In this document: positions 42,541-53,706 of the stretch, piece by piece
Numbering within the stretch: position 1 is the first letter of the stretch
How the letters are laid out: every line of letters starts with the position of its first letter
Position numbers and translations under genes: made by a program
The notes under the pieces: model-generated
What the model saw: only the letters and a program-made list of their open reading frames with translations
Told to the model about the DNA's origin: nothing
Database searches by the model: none
Origin: Icerya purchasi
Taxonomy: Eukaryota; Arthropoda; Insecta; Hemiptera; Monophlebidae
Assembly: GCA_039619475.1 (NCBI GenBank)
Contig: CM077115.1
Location: forward strand, 142,426,172 to 142,490,171
DNA: 64,000 nucleotides
Direction of reading: 5' to 3'

Positions 42541-43044
42541 ATGGAGCTGTTTTCCCAGCAGTTTTTACTAATATAACATGACTCGAAATATCATCATTTT
42601 ACCGTGGAAAAGGTAGATCCGAATAAAGAAAATTGAAAGCGCCATAGCGATGATATTTATGAAGCTGGTCACTGACGGAAATAGTATACGTGTCTCTATT
42701 ATTACGTACAACTTTCAACCATGTGAACTGACTTCAGTGGTGCTACCGTTTGCTTATTAAAAACAGTATCGATCAGTAGTGCTACCATGTACAGGTATAA
42801 CGGTAAAGATCGGCGAGATTATTTACTGAGAAATCTTTAAAATAAACGGTAAAAAAGAAAAAGTAACTACCTAGATATGTACTTTTTCAATATAATCGAA
42901 TAAAAATTAGCCAAAAAATTTTCATTAAAATATAGGGAAAATGTAAGCAGCTAAAATTTTAAAATTAAAGGGGCGAGGAATGCGGGTGCTTAAGATACAA
43001 GTAATGCTATTTGCCAAATGTAGATTCAAATAAAGATATAATTT

Positions 43045-43135
43045 ATTTTTTTTTTTTTTTTTGGGCACATCAACAGTGGAACTTACCCAACGCAAAGAAT
43101 TGTACATTATATAAGGAAAAGATTAGAAATTGAGG
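43045..43135 (-). mobile_element. LINE family A 3' tail
   Basis: A T run, then gggcacatcaacagtggaac and the same downstream bases as at 40577-40660. About 90 bases remain. The terminal TTGGG...CCCAA stem is perfect in this copy. Its 5' edge, near 43135, is where the Penelope-like element begins. Confidence 0.75.
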
Positions 43136-43139
43136 AGAT

Positions 43140-44530
43140 TATAATTAATATAATATATAATAAAATAAACTTTAATAACAAACAATATAGATCAATAAAT
43201 TAGATAAATACCTATTTAGAAACGTTTTCGGGCATAACCCATCATCAGCTAACACTAACTTAAAGGAAACTTAAAACATACTGAAGTGAATATAGGGAAT
43301 ACATGTGTATATATAGTAGATGTAAAGAGGAATAAACATGGCAGGTATAAAAATCTATAGGTTGAAAATGCTAATAATTAATATAAAATGTAAAATAAAA
43401 CAAGAAGACAAAAAGTTAAATTTTTATATTAAACAGTGGATTATTATTATTAGGTGTTTGGTCATTTAAAATATTATTTTTATATTTATTTATATAATAA
43501 TTTTCTGCAATGTTCATATTATTACCTTTGTGATAAGTGGCCAGGATGGTTACAGTATTTTCTATTGAATTAGGTTTGTGTTTATTTTTAATTAGATGTT
43601 CTGCATAGGTTGATTTTTCTATTTTATTATTATTAAATGCTTTTATATGTTCTTTATATCTGCAATTGATTTTTCGCCCTGTTTGACCAATGTATGATTT
43701 CTCACAATCAGTACAATTTATTTTATATATACCGCTATTTTCGTAAATATTATTATTTTTTAAATTTAAGGTGTTTATTTTATATTTTAAATTATTTTTA
43801 GTTTTGAATGCTACATTTAAACCTTGTTTTTTGAATAAATTGGTTAATTTGTATATGTTATTGTTTATAAATGTGAATGTTATCCATCCTTTATTGTTAG
43901 TAGCATTATTGACTCTTAATTTTTGTATATATTTTGATTTTGATTTTATTTTGTGAATTAGTTTATCTATTATTTGTTCGTCATAACCATTATTTCATGC
44001 CAAAGTCTTTAATATATTAATTTCTATTTGTTTTTTATTTATATTCATGGGTGTAGTTAATAATCTATTTATTGCAGTCATGAAGTAAGCATATTTATGT
44101 TGGTTTGGGTGATTTGATGTTTTATGAATTATATTATCAGTGGTGGTTTGTTTTCTATAAATATTATATGTTAACTTATCATTTGATTTTATTATTGTTA
44201 TATCTAAGAAATTTATTTTGTTATTTTCTTCTTTTTCCATAGTATAATGAATATTTTTGTGAATTTTATTTAAATCATTTAGAATGTCATTTTCAGTATT
44301 ACTACTATTTTCATCAAAAATTAGTAGTGTATCATCTACATATCTAATATAAGATTTAATATTGTATTTTTGTATTATATTTTCCATGTATATTTCTTCT
44401 AAATTTTGTAGAAAGATTTCACTTAAAATACCTGACAAAGGTGAGCCCATAGCTAATCCATTATTTTGTATATACATGGAGTTATTAAAATTAAAGTAAT
44501 TTTGCTCTGTAACATTTAATAACTCCATGA
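43140..44530 (-). mobile_element. Penelope-like element (5'-truncated)
   Basis: An RT plus GIY-YIG coding block is followed by a 3' region (43140-43415). That region contains GCTGATGATGGGTTATGCCC and GAAAACGTTTC, the TGATGATG...CGAAACG type of motif seen downstream of Penelope-like ORFs. The 5' half of the RT and the usual upstream terminal repeat are missing. It abuts a LINE tail at 43135. Confidence 0.85.
43416..44528 (-). pseudogene. Penelope-like RT (C-terminal half) with GIY-YIG endonuclease
   Basis: From 44528 the frame gives NGLAMGSPLSGILSEIFLQN, then the RT box SYIRYVDDTLLIF with both aspartates, then INFLDITI. Farther on, past 43995, come SGIYKINCTDCEKSYIGQTG and RYKEHIKAF, the GIY-YIG nuclease typical of EN-plus Penelope-like elements. 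The nuclease would cut target DNA for priming. A single in-frame TGA at 43995-43997, where a tryptophan would fit, is the only break seen between RT and nuclease. The frame then stays open to the stop at 43416. The RT N-terminal half is absent. Confidence 0.9.
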
Positions 44531-45265
44531 CAAAAACCCGGTATCTCTTAGAGGTACTATATATTTGTTATCGGATTTATAAAATAGAATATGTAATTTC
44601 GATATTTCCCGGCATTTCACAAAGTAATTGTTAACAAAAAAAGAAACGATCGACTTCAAAATTTGTGCTAAAAATTAAAAAGGCATTAACAGGTAAAAAT
44701 CAATTGTATTTAATTAATGATAATGGCAGAGTAATAAATTTTAAAACAACAATAAGAAGCCGCCGGCATTGAATATTACAATAATCCAAAAATCACTTAA
44801 TAAGTGTGCAACAATGCAGTCATCTATAAGCCAAGTACTGTAAACATCAGAAATATTTAATTGTAATGTAGAGATATACTCATTTATGTTGTTTAAGAAT
44901 AATCATAATACCCGGGCTTCCCCTAAGTATCTGAAACATATTATCTACTTGTCGGCTAATTTTATCTTTTACTTTCTAGCGGTTTTTTTTCCTTTAATTT
45001 TTTTTTTTGAAGTAGATTTCTCAATTTTTAACGTAAATATTTTTATAAGTGATGAATAGATTAATCAAAAATTCTACTACTATATAAAGTACTGGTTTTT
45101 ACTTTTCTTTTTTTTTTCACACCAGATTAAAGAACACTACCACTGGCACTAACAAAAAAACAAAAAACGAATGAAATTAGTATTAAATATTGATTTTCTG
45201 CCAACGGATCGGAGATAATTGAAAAAATAAAATTTAGTTTATATTTCGATCGAAAATATAGAAAA
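44531..45265. other. Intergenic region, nothing recognised
   Basis: AT-rich with T runs near 44996-45008 and 45105-45118. A minus-strand frame at 45354-45127 has a hydrophobic N-terminal half but no family resemblance or splice support. Confidence 0.3.
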
Positions 45266-45269
45266 GATA

Positions 45270-46095
45270 CGATCAAATAAAAGAGACCTGTTCCGCATTG
45301 GATGCAGAACTGTATGCAATTGCACACTGCTTCCACCACATCGTTACGACTCACACCAGGGCCAGTGATTTCCCCCTGGTTACTGATTCCCTATAGTCTT
45401 TGAACGTGATTAGGAGCTAAATATTCAACAACCCGCTAATTCTAAAAATGTATCACTACTTTTATGAATTGCAGCTAATGGATAGTCACGTGTCGCTGCT
45501 GTGAGTCCTGGGCACATTGGAGTGCCTGGTAATGGGAGTATCGATGGAGCAGCACGTTCTGCCTTTGCTCTCGCCAATGCTACAGGACGCAGAGCTACTC
45601 TCATCAATTACATATACATTCCTAAAGGCGTGCGAAAACCAGTGGGGAACTGAATGGGCAGCTGCTGCAACATTCCTAAGAACCATTAAGTCCACAGTTG
45701 AATCATGGTGGCCACCGGAAGGAACATCCCGATACGATTTTAAGATCCTCAGCCGGCTGCGATTTGGCCACATCGCTATTTCGTACAAACATATAATTGT
45801 GAAACGCCGCCTCTGGCTACATGCTCCTTGTGCAGCCAGACAACCGTACCGACAGTTTCCCACATAATACTTACCTGCCAAAAGTTTACTATGTTGCGGA
45901 GGCAACTTGGCCTACCCATAGATATAGGGCAGACCCTCTCAAACGAGGTAATCTCCATCAACAGGATTATTGCCTTCATTATTAAAATTAGCGGCTTAAC
46001 TCAGCATGTTTAAATTGTCCCCCTCCCTTGTGTGTGCTGCAATGACCATAGTAGTTACACACAGCACATACAATTATAAGGGGGGGGGGGGGAAT
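45270..46095 (+). pseudogene. LINE RNase H and C-terminal relic
   Basis: On the plus strand, DAELYAIAHCFHHIV (second acidic residue), FPLVTDSL (third) and SPGHIGVPGNGSIDGAARSA appear in order, in shifting frames. They are the second half of an RNase H domain. The LINE C-terminus follows: RLRFGHIAISYKHI near 45750, and CSQTTVPTVSHIILTCQKF near 45830. A stop at 46012 is followed by a short 3' UTR with a 12-base G run at 46081-46092. Family B at 48.6 kb has the similar RLRVGHTAVSHNYI, so they are related. Confidence 0.75.
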
Positions 46096-46635
46096 AAAAG
46101 AGAAAGTCAGTGATAACGATTTAGTCTCTTCGAGAGAGACAACATTGATCAGTTACACACTTTTGAATAAATGTCATCGTAAAATAATTACCGCTAAATA
46201 AAGAAACTTCAATGTTGATGTTTCAGTATGTCCGAATAGTAGGCTTCATTTGGTTGTTGCGAGCCTTCGTTCAGCCTGTTGATTTGATTCGATTTTCGGC
46301 CTCTTACTTTTCGGATACTTGACAACGTATGTGTGCCACGTGCTGCTTCACTAGCAATGGACGTAGTCTAATAGCGATAAAATTCTTTTGTCGGGTGAAA
46401 GAATAAAGGAAAGCTGGAGATGCCCATAATATATATATATATTCATGTATTAATGTATCTGCATGAGCGTACACACTCGTTAAATTTTTGCTCTTCAAAA
46501 TGTGTTTAATAATGTGTCTCGACAAAAATGTAACAAAAGACTATAAGCAACTGCCTACGCATCTTGTCAATTCACTTTTTATTTTACTTTTCAACAGTCC
46601 AATCTTGAATTCCGTTTAGATGTTTCCGGACTAGT
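46096..46635. other. Intergenic region, nothing recognised
   Basis: No coding support. It contains a short (TA)n at 46429-46442. Confidence 0.3.
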
Positions 46636-46639
46636 ACCG

Positions 46640-47860
46640 ATGCGCAAGATCCTCATGGGTGTTCAGTATTGCCGACTGCAAAAGTTGTTATTACTGCTGT
46701 GTTGTTAAGGCTGTAATGCGTATATCAAGTACCGTAACGATCCCGGTATACTGCCTTGCGGGACGGAGCCTCTGATAGGAAATTTACGATACGGTTAAGC
46801 TTATCCTAACTTGAAAAACCCCTTCCGTCAGGTAGGTACGCTACAATTACCTGAACAATATCATTTATGGTATCCTTTATTTAAGATGGAACAATAGACT
46901 CGGGTGCGAATGCCTGCTGAATATCGAGAAATGCCGCCCTGCAATACCAACCTTTTCTAAAGTTGCCGCTATGCGATCTGCTAATCTATGCACTAGATCG
47001 ATTGTAGAATGGTTAGTACGGAACCCGGACTGGTGGTTTGGAATACTATTAGAATCCGACAGTGTTTCAATTGTATCCGGCACCGTAATATTATTCAAAA
47101 TATTTTACATGAGACGTTTAATAGACTGATCGGTCTCTGTAAGAGGTTTCGCTATGATTTTCATTTAATTTCAACATTAGAAGGATGATCGATTCTTTCT
47201 AATATCTAGCCTAGTAGCCTATTCTTATAGAATGACGTTAAAGATATAGGTAAACATAAAAGTATTACCGTATACGACAACTTCTTTGATACTTCACTAG
47301 TTATCATATCTCTCTTCTCAGAGCTTTTCATACCGGCAGCTTTGTATTAGTAGCCTGCACCTTTCATTTTGTTACAAACGTTACTTGAATAGGTGAACTA
47401 AGCTAGTCATTGACTACGAGTGAGATATTTTTCTTTGTTTTTTTAGAAACTGTTAGGTCCTTTGCCATTTTCACTGGTTCATTCGCTCGTCGCTTCTAGA
47501 CATTTGGAATAGTTGCAATTTTTTTTTTTTTTGTTGTATCGACCGCCTTTGCAACATAGTCGCTTTTCTCGTTGCCGTGATAATCGTTCATCAATATCCG
47601 CTTCTGAATACCTTGCGTAATGGCCAAAATTAATATCATCAGAAGGTCCCGAGTGGATATTTAAGTTTACAGATTCATTTACGCACTCCGAGAAGATGTT
47701 CTTGTTAGTTTTTGTATTTGTAAGTCTATGGGAATGCTCGGTAAGTATTGGATTTTTAATCGGTGCATGGTCGAAACTTCAATGCGGAATAATATCTGAG
47801 CTTTTTGTTAGAGTAAAATCGAGTACACCTGATAGATAACCCGTGTGCGTAGATCGGTAT
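46640..47860 (-). pseudogene. Jockey-like LINE relic: endonuclease end to RT palm
   Basis: In decayed minus-strand frames: VLDFTLTKSSDII and FDHAPIKNP near 47800-47760 (endonuclease end), then a linker, then the RT blocks SIPNHQSGFRTNHSTIDLVH and RLADRIAATLEK (47035-46940). A broken motif A region and LFHLK follow. It ends around 46640. The GFRT.HST pattern parallels the intact Jockey-like copy (QFGFRTGHSAIQQVHRITDR), but sequence differs, so it is another family of the same type. Many stops are present. Confidence 0.7.
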
Positions 47861-48069
47861 TGCGTTACTTCACACGGTTCCTATGCGATTGTTTTGTTTT
47901 TATTGCAGTTCAAACTTTTGTTTTTTGGCGTTATTTCTTTTTTTTTTTTTTTAATTAATTAATTCAAAGCTTTAATGTGGTTAGCGGTGTGGAAACCATC
48001 CGATTAAGTTTTTGGTTTCCTCCCCTCCACATTATACTATCCTTAATCTTATCTTAACGTATTATAATA

Positions 48070-48530
48070 TTAATATAAATTGATATTGTATTTTCTGTAT
48101 TGCAATTCTTTTTTGGCCAAATTATCGAATATATTTATTTTTTCCATCACCAATTCTCCACAGTCCTCCGAGATCTCCAAGTTTAAAATGTTACATCCAT
48201 TCAGTATATGCTGCAGCACCTGCTCATTGCATATAATGCAATTTTCCGTTTCTGCTATCTTGAATCTTTTCAGATATATTTTGACAATTCCTATGGCCTG
48301 ATATAAATTGTACATTGAAGAAATTTGGCGCATAATAATTGTTGTTTAATCTCTGCTTGAATGTTGGGAAAAAACCTTTCGTTATTCCACTATGATTTGT
48401 CCGCATCGATTCAAACTTCTCCACGTATTCTTCTATGATAAATTTTTTGAATTGTCTGTCAGTTATTATTTTATTATCTAATCTATATTTTTTGTTTATA
48501 TATGTGATTTTTTCGAAAGTTTGTTCTACC
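48070..48530 (-). pseudogene. R1-like ORF2, C-terminal Cys/His region
   Basis: Minus-strand frames give TKGFFPTFKQRL, a gap with a frameshift, then ENCIICNEQVLQHILNGCNI. This is the C-terminal C-x2-C...H-x4-C block of R1-clade ORF2, as also seen in the copy at 38.9 kb. It starts immediately after the poly-A of the inserted family B LINE, so the lysine run there is not part of the protein. Confidence 0.75.
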
Positions 48531-48546
48531 TTTTTTTTTTTTTTTT

Positions 48547-48605
48547 CCTGGTGGCGCCCATGCACCATTTTAAACTACAATGGTTATTACAGCACATGGG
48601 CCAGG
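48547..48605 (-). other. 3' terminal RNA hairpin of LINE family B
   Basis: Three helices stack in order: CCTGG with CCAGG, CCCATG with CATGGG, and ACCATT with AATGGT, closing on a nine-base loop. The structure ends immediately before the poly-A. Such 3' stem-loops are what RT recognises in several LINE groups; that role here is inferred from position. Confidence 0.75.
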
Positions 48606-48619
48606 GTAAAAAGCCTATT

Positions 48620-49440
48620 TTATAATTTAATTATTAAGTTGTTGTTCCTAAGAAAATCGAGTAGCATTTGTATGCGTGCTGGGTCATTTGACAGTATAGT
48701 TGACAGAGGAATACTGGCAAAAGCGGAGCGGTCGAACGCCGTACATTGTAGCATTAGGTGTTCTACCGAAGGGTAAGAAGGGCCGGAACAGAAAGGGCAC
48801 GTGGGGGGTGGGAGAGGAGTACCCTCAAGTATATAATTGTGTGAGACCGCCGTATGCCCAACTCGCAACCGATTTAACACAGCATATTCTCGACGCGTAA
48901 GGTAAATAGGAGGGAACCATGAATCAGCCGTAAACTTTATGCTCTTCATAAAAGATCGATCCCTTTGCCACTGGCTGATGCACTCAGCCATCATACGTTC
49001 ATGAAAATAAGTCTTCACTTTACAGATTGGTGGCGCTGCAAACGGCATTGGTGCGCGCAGAGCTGATTTGGACGCCATGTCAACTCGCTCGTTGCCTTGA
49101 ATTCCTACATGACTCGGCACCCACAAGAGCGTTACCTGATTTCTTGCTTGATGTAGCAGCTTCAACGTATAATTGACTTTCAGGGCTAAGATATCCATGT
49201 TGTTCTGTGACGGAATCGATTTTAGAGAAGCCGAAGAGTCAGTCATTAAAAGTATGCTTCTATCTATACATCCTGACTCCAAACAAGTTACGAGGCTACT
49301 GTATACGGCGTACAATTCTGCTTCCTGTACCGAGCAATAATCATTTAATCGCAACGAAGTGATTTCACCACCGATTTCATATGCGCACGTGGTTGGAGAT
49401 GGGGAAATTTACGGGTCTGCTTTGGAAGCATCAGTATATA
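48620..49440 (-). pseudogene. LINE family B RNase H and C-terminus
   Basis: RNase H removes RNA from the RNA-DNA hybrid. Its acidic residues are in IYTDAS, VQEAELYAV and LMTDSSAS; the last block is LLWVPSHVGIQGNERVD. One in-frame TAA at 49409-49411 interrupts the domain after TDASKADP. The same frame is open on both sides. After RNase H comes a region with RLRVGHTAVSHNYI and a CCHC-type block CPFCSGPSYPSVEHLMLQC, then IPLSTILSND and the stop at 48620. Confidence 0.88.
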
Positions 49441-50700
49441 TGTGCAAAGAGTTGGGATAACTATTGATTTTTTCGGCAACGCGGTGAGTTATGTCCACAC
49501 TCGGTCCGCGAATTAATGCCTCCAAGAGAGATGTGCCTATCCTTGCGGAGATGCCTTTCCAAGGGGGAAGTTTGTAATAAGGGGTGTCGGGATTTGGCAA
49601 TTGTACGCCGCTATCAATAATTTGTTTAAATAATCGAGGAATTGGGTCATTAGGGAAAGACGGGAGCGGAATATCGGTAATGTTTGGGAAGGAATTAATT
49701 TCGTACTGATGAAGGTACCACCAGTGGATTAAATCGCGCGCGGTAATAGAAGAACGGATCAGGGGAAGTGGAGGTATGCCGCTAAGGAAACAAGCACTTG
49801 CTGATGGAGAAGTTCGATGAAGACCAAGAATTAATCGGATAGATGTATGATGTATTGGATCAAGTGACCTGAGTAACGACTGACTAGCCGAGGAGTACAC
49901 CTGACACCCGTAGGTTAATCTGGAAAGGATAAGGGCTTTATAAATGGTGACAAGTAGCTTGGGATCAATATTGAATTTAGGACTGGACAAATATTTTATA
50001 ATGGAGAGGTTCTTCATGCATTTATTTTTAAGCTTGGAAATATGAGGAGACCAGGACAGAGCGGAATCAAAAACTAGACCTAAAAATTTTACAAAACTGG
50101 AGAAAGGAAGAGGAGAATTATTGAGATGAAAGCGAATTTCTTGGTTATCTCTGTGTAGACGACTCCTATGGAAGTTGACACATGAAGTTTTGGAAGAGGA
50201 GAACTTTAGCCCATTGTGTACAGCCCCCATGTATATAGCTTATCAATTGTCGTTTGGAGGATGGACTGGGCATTGTATAGAAGGTTGGATGAGATTGATA
50301 TATTCAGATCATCAATAAATAATCGGGCTGTTACTGGCAGCCTAATACAGCAGGAAATGTCATTAATAAATAGGATGAATAAAGTCGCACTCAGTGCGGA
50401 TCCCTGTGGGATTCCATTTTCCATAGGAACAGGAAAGGACATCGCAGAGCCTACTTTCACTTGCATTGCTCTATTAGATAAGAACTGTAGGATAAACTTG
50501 CCCATTTTGCCATTTATTCCGGCATTTTTCAGTTTAAGTAGCAAGCCGTACCGCCATACACGGTCGAACGCTTTCTCAATGTCAAAAAATATTGTGTACA
50601 GACATTGACCATTACTTCGGGCGTGAAGAATTTGCCTTTGAAGGCTAATAAGATGAGATAAAGTGGATTTACGTGTACGGCCGCCAGCCTGTATGGAGGA
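49409..50700 (-). pseudogene. LINE family B RT
   Basis: Motif A: YTIFFDIEKAFDRVWRYGLL near 50590-50535. Then MENGIPQGSALSATLFILF and the catalytic LFIDDLNISI near 50310. A single frameshift around 50210-50230 leads to the thumb (GLKFSSSKTSCVNFH, FVKFLGLVFDSALSW). A linker follows to the start of RNase H (HIYTDASKADP). Catalytic aspartates are kept; the box is FIDD where FADD is commoner. Apart from the frameshift this is a well-preserved RT. Confidence 0.85.
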
Positions 50701-50764
50701 AATTAACTTGTTCGATTCGAGCTAAAACAGGAGCCGTCTGTTAACCATTTTCTCCATTACCTTC

Positions 50765-51589
50765 GAATTCATTTTTAATTGCAAATACTGTGATATGTAT
50801 TTCTATTTCTAAGTATAAATATTCCAGCTATGACTAATGCATTTGTATAATTTATTGTTTTGTAAGCTTTGATTAGTTTGATTGTTATGATATTCTGTGT
50901 ATGCTCGCTAAAAATTTTTGAAATTTATTGAACTTTAGCATATCCTTATAAATTTCGTAATTTCTTCATTTATGTACTTGCAGTAATTGTAAAATTTAAG
51001 GTTTTTATCCTATCAGTACTCCAAGGTATTTTACTTGGTCCTTTAATTTGTAGTCCGTATTTATTTAAGTTCATGTTGATTTTTCTGCGGTTGAATATCA
51101 TCAAATTTGTTTTGCTCATATTTAGATTATATATTTCTAGTAACTCTTTTATATTCTTATACACTACTATTGTGCTATTTTTTTTTCCTAACTTTTCTGT
51201 ATTTCTATCTGCTACCATAATTTACTGAATCATCTACAAATGTTATAATTTTAACATCGTTCGGTAATTCTAATTTATATATTTGTGCAAACAGTATAAT
51301 ATATATACTGCTTAACACCGCTCCTTGTAATATACCTGTATCTACGTGTAACTTTTTTCTGTAGTTGTTTATATTAATTTCCGTATATCTTTGATCATAA
51401 TATTGACTTAGAATTTCCAATAAGTTATTGTCTAATTTTAATTTTTCCAGTAGTTTTATCATCTGATTTATGTCAATGCTATCAAATGCTTTTGTAATGT
51501 CTATAGTTAGCATTACCGTTTTTTGTATGATTTACTTTTGTATTCTTTGATAGTACTGTACATATTCCAAATTGTTAACTCTGTTGATT
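50765..51589 (-). pseudogene. R1-like RT: motif A to thumb
   Basis: Minus strand: LTIDITKAFDSIDINQMIKL (motif A), then DTGILQGAVLSSIYIILFA, then the catalytic box VDDS at about 51230, then IKAYKTINYTNALVIAGIFI near 50850, a typical R1 post-RT segment. The box reads FVDDS and PQG reads LQG, so the enzyme is decayed. It is cut by family B at about 50765, with a further frameshift near 50810. Confidence 0.75.
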
Positions 51590-51602
51590 TCCAATGCTTC
51601 AT
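51590..51602. repeat. SINE target-site duplication, left copy
   Basis: tccaatgcttcat, identical to 51992-52004; bases on either side differ, so 13 is the full length. Confidence 0.95.
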
Positions 51603-51991
51603 CAATCAATCTCAAGTGCCGTACGCTACATAGCGCGTTGGCGCAACCTATTCGTACATTTATAGCTGTACCGATATAGGTTGTGTACCAGGCAATTGTA
51701 ATATGCAACGCAGGTGTGTACACACGCAAGACTACATTCGGGACTGATAGTAATCGTTTGATTTATCGATATACAAAAGTGCAGTCCGTCCGGTGTGGGT
51801 CTGCTGTGTACTGATCTAGCGCGCATATGATGTTGTACGTGGTGGTTTGCCATTGCCTTCCACACGTGATTATTAGTAGAGTATTTATTTTATTTAATTC
51901 TTGTAATAATAAGTTCGTCGTCGCTCGGGATCGAACCCGTGACCGCCATATCGGAAGTCAATCGCTCTAGCAACTAGGCTATCGCGACGAC
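51603..51991 (-). mobile_element. tRNA-derived SINE, copy 2, in the R1-like LINE
   Basis: Same head and body as at 22829-23201. The A box lies in ATAGCCTAGTTGC near 51980, and the B box GGTTCGATCCC is at 51937-51927. The body has GGAAGGCAATGGCAAACCAC. It is flanked by an exact 13-bp duplication, tccaatgcttcat, at 51590-51602 and 51992-52004. The duplicated bases encode the host residues EALE, which appear on both sides of the SINE. The 3' end carries no long A tail. Confidence 0.93.
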
Positions 51992-52004
51992 TCCAATGCT
52001 TCAT
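51992..52004. repeat. SINE target-site duplication, right copy
   Basis: Second copy of tccaatgcttcat. It marks the exact 5' end of the SINE at 51991. Confidence 0.95.
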
Positions 52005-52677
52005 ACTGATTTTTATTAATAATATTTCTTGCTACACAGAAGTTTTTGATTTTACTTAGTATGCATTTCTCATAAATCTTACTGAAATTTGATAATATGT
52101 TAATCGCTCTGTATGACATAGACACTTTCTTTGGTTTACCAATTTTATGTATTATTACGGTTCTAGATAATTTCCATCTCAAATAATTTATTTATATATT
52201 TTGTTATTACTCCTGGGTACTTTTTATTGAATATGTTTACAAATGTGTTAGATATATTATCTGGTCCAACTGCTGTTTTCTTGTTTAACTTTTTAATTAT
52301 TATAATTCTTCTTCTTTCATTTTTGTTGTATCTTCAACAATGTATCTGTTTATGATGAATGGTTTACTATGTATGTACATTTTTTCTGCTAATAAGTCTA
52401 CTTTTTCTTTGTCTGTTGTAGCCCATCCATCTAACATTGGCATTTCTAGTCTAGCGTTTCTATTCATTAATATGTTGTACTTTAGTCCAAATGGTTTGTT
52501 TGTTTCCGTTAACTTCTCCCATGCTTCCATTTTGGCTATTTTGATATTATATTTGTAATTATTAAATTCTTTTTTTGTATTCTTTAAATGATAGCTCTCT
52601 GCTCTTTTCAGTTTTACATTTTTTATACTTTTTATATTTTGCGTTGACTCTATTCTTATAATTTTGTAATTTATCAT
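51992..52677 (-). pseudogene. R1-like ORF2: linker and RT start
   Basis: From 52677: a charged linker ending AKMEAWEKLTETNKPFG, the W-x-(K/F) linker found before RT in R1-like ORF2. Then, after a frameshift, RWKLSRTVIIHKIGKPKK and SYRAINILSNFSKIYEKCIL. It stops at NQYEALE, where the SINE interrupts. The continuation on the other side of the SINE begins again with EALE because the target bases were duplicated. Confidence 0.8.
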
Positions 52678-53364
52678 TTCACCAATATGTATTTTTTTCC
52701 CTTCTGATACTATACGATTTATCTATCATCAAATTCGCATACTTTGTAAAATTTTCTACCCGTGTGTTCAATTCGTTTTTATCTTTACAATTTACATTTA
52801 AGTCTAAATTTAGTACTTCATCTTCCATGTTTTTATCGAGTCTTTTATAATTGTATTGTTTCTTTGTGATTATTTGTGCTTAGTTTAAATGTAATGTATT
52901 TATGGTCACTATTCGTTATCTTGTCTGATACTTCCCATTCCCTTGCCTCATCTGTTAGGTTAGGTGTTACTCTAATGTTAGATCAATTACACTTGTTTAT
53001 TCCTGTTAAAGGTTATGTTACTTTTTTTCATTCATTATCACTAAGTTGAACATGTCTATTATTTTTTCCATTTGTCTTCCTCTTGTGTTATTTTTCCTAT
53101 CCCATCTTGTACTGCGCGAATTTACATCTCCTAGTATTATAAATTTCTTAAAATTTTTACTTTGTAAATATTGGGTGATGAAATTAAAATATTCATTGGC
53201 TATTTCATTTGGCGGTATATATGTATGTATAAAATATATTTCACTTACTTTAAAAACTATTATATTTAATGTTTTGTGTACGTAGTGTATATCAGTGTTT
53301 ATTTTGTTTTCGTATATGATTATTAAATTATTGTTTATTATACATTTATAATGTTTTGGTACAT

Positions 53365-53560
53365 ATTTTTTTTTTTTTTTTTTGGCGTTAAAGTCGCCTC
53401 CTACGATAACTTTAATGTTTAGGCCGAGTAACGTACTTCTGATTTTTTTCTTTCGGCATAGAATGACCCCGAGATTAAAACTGGAATCTGAGGAATTTTC
53501 ACTGGTGGAATTATTGTTACTGCTGCTAATTGCAGCGAGCGATTTATTTTCGCCATGAAG
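53365..53560 (-). pseudogene. LINE endonuclease fragment ending in poly-A
   Basis: Minus strand: LQLAAVTIIPPVKIPQ, FYAERKK and IKVIVGGDFNA, then directly about 19 A. GGDFNA is the catalytic core of an AP-type endonuclease. A coding fragment that runs into poly-A in the middle of the endonuclease is unusual for LINEs, whose copies keep the 3' end. It suggests internal polyadenylation or a template switch. Confidence 0.6.
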
Positions 53561-53706
53561 TTTAATGCTGTTATCTAGTTATATTTCGTTTTATTCTCTT
53601 CATCTCTCTTTTCTCCATTTTCCACTGTTAAAAATTCAAAATGTTCTGTTTAATGATTGTAGGTTTTTTTTTGTTTTTTTTTTTTTTTTGCTTATCAACT
53701 ATAAGA

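Larger units (their letters stand above)
48533..50770 (-). mobile_element. LINE family B (RNase H-bearing), 5'-truncated insertion
   Basis: The element enters near the RT fingers (KVMEKMVNRRLLF, about 50740) and runs through RT, RNase H and the C-terminus to a 3' UTR and poly-A (T run 48532-48546 on the plus strand). It lacks ORF1 and endonuclease. The 3' UTR folds into a multi-helix hairpin (48547-48605). RNase H puts it in the I/LOA-like group. Confidence 0.88.
48060..53370 (-). mobile_element. R1-like LINE (second copy) carrying two nested insertions
   Basis: The host reads on the minus strand from the endonuclease (about 53360) to the C-terminus (48070). It is cut at about 50765 by LINE family B (back to 48533) and at 51991-51603 by a SINE. 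Endonuclease traces: FIILGDVNSRSTRWD near 53130 and NSDHKYI near 52905. Removing the inserts leaves about 2.7 kb in one order, with several frameshifts. It begins right next to a poly-A run at 53365-53383 that belongs to a separate endonuclease fragment. Confidence 0.75.

Noticed and set aside
51910..51991. Second tRNA gene
   Set aside because: Same SINE head with a proven 13-bp target-site duplication, so it is an inserted retroelement.
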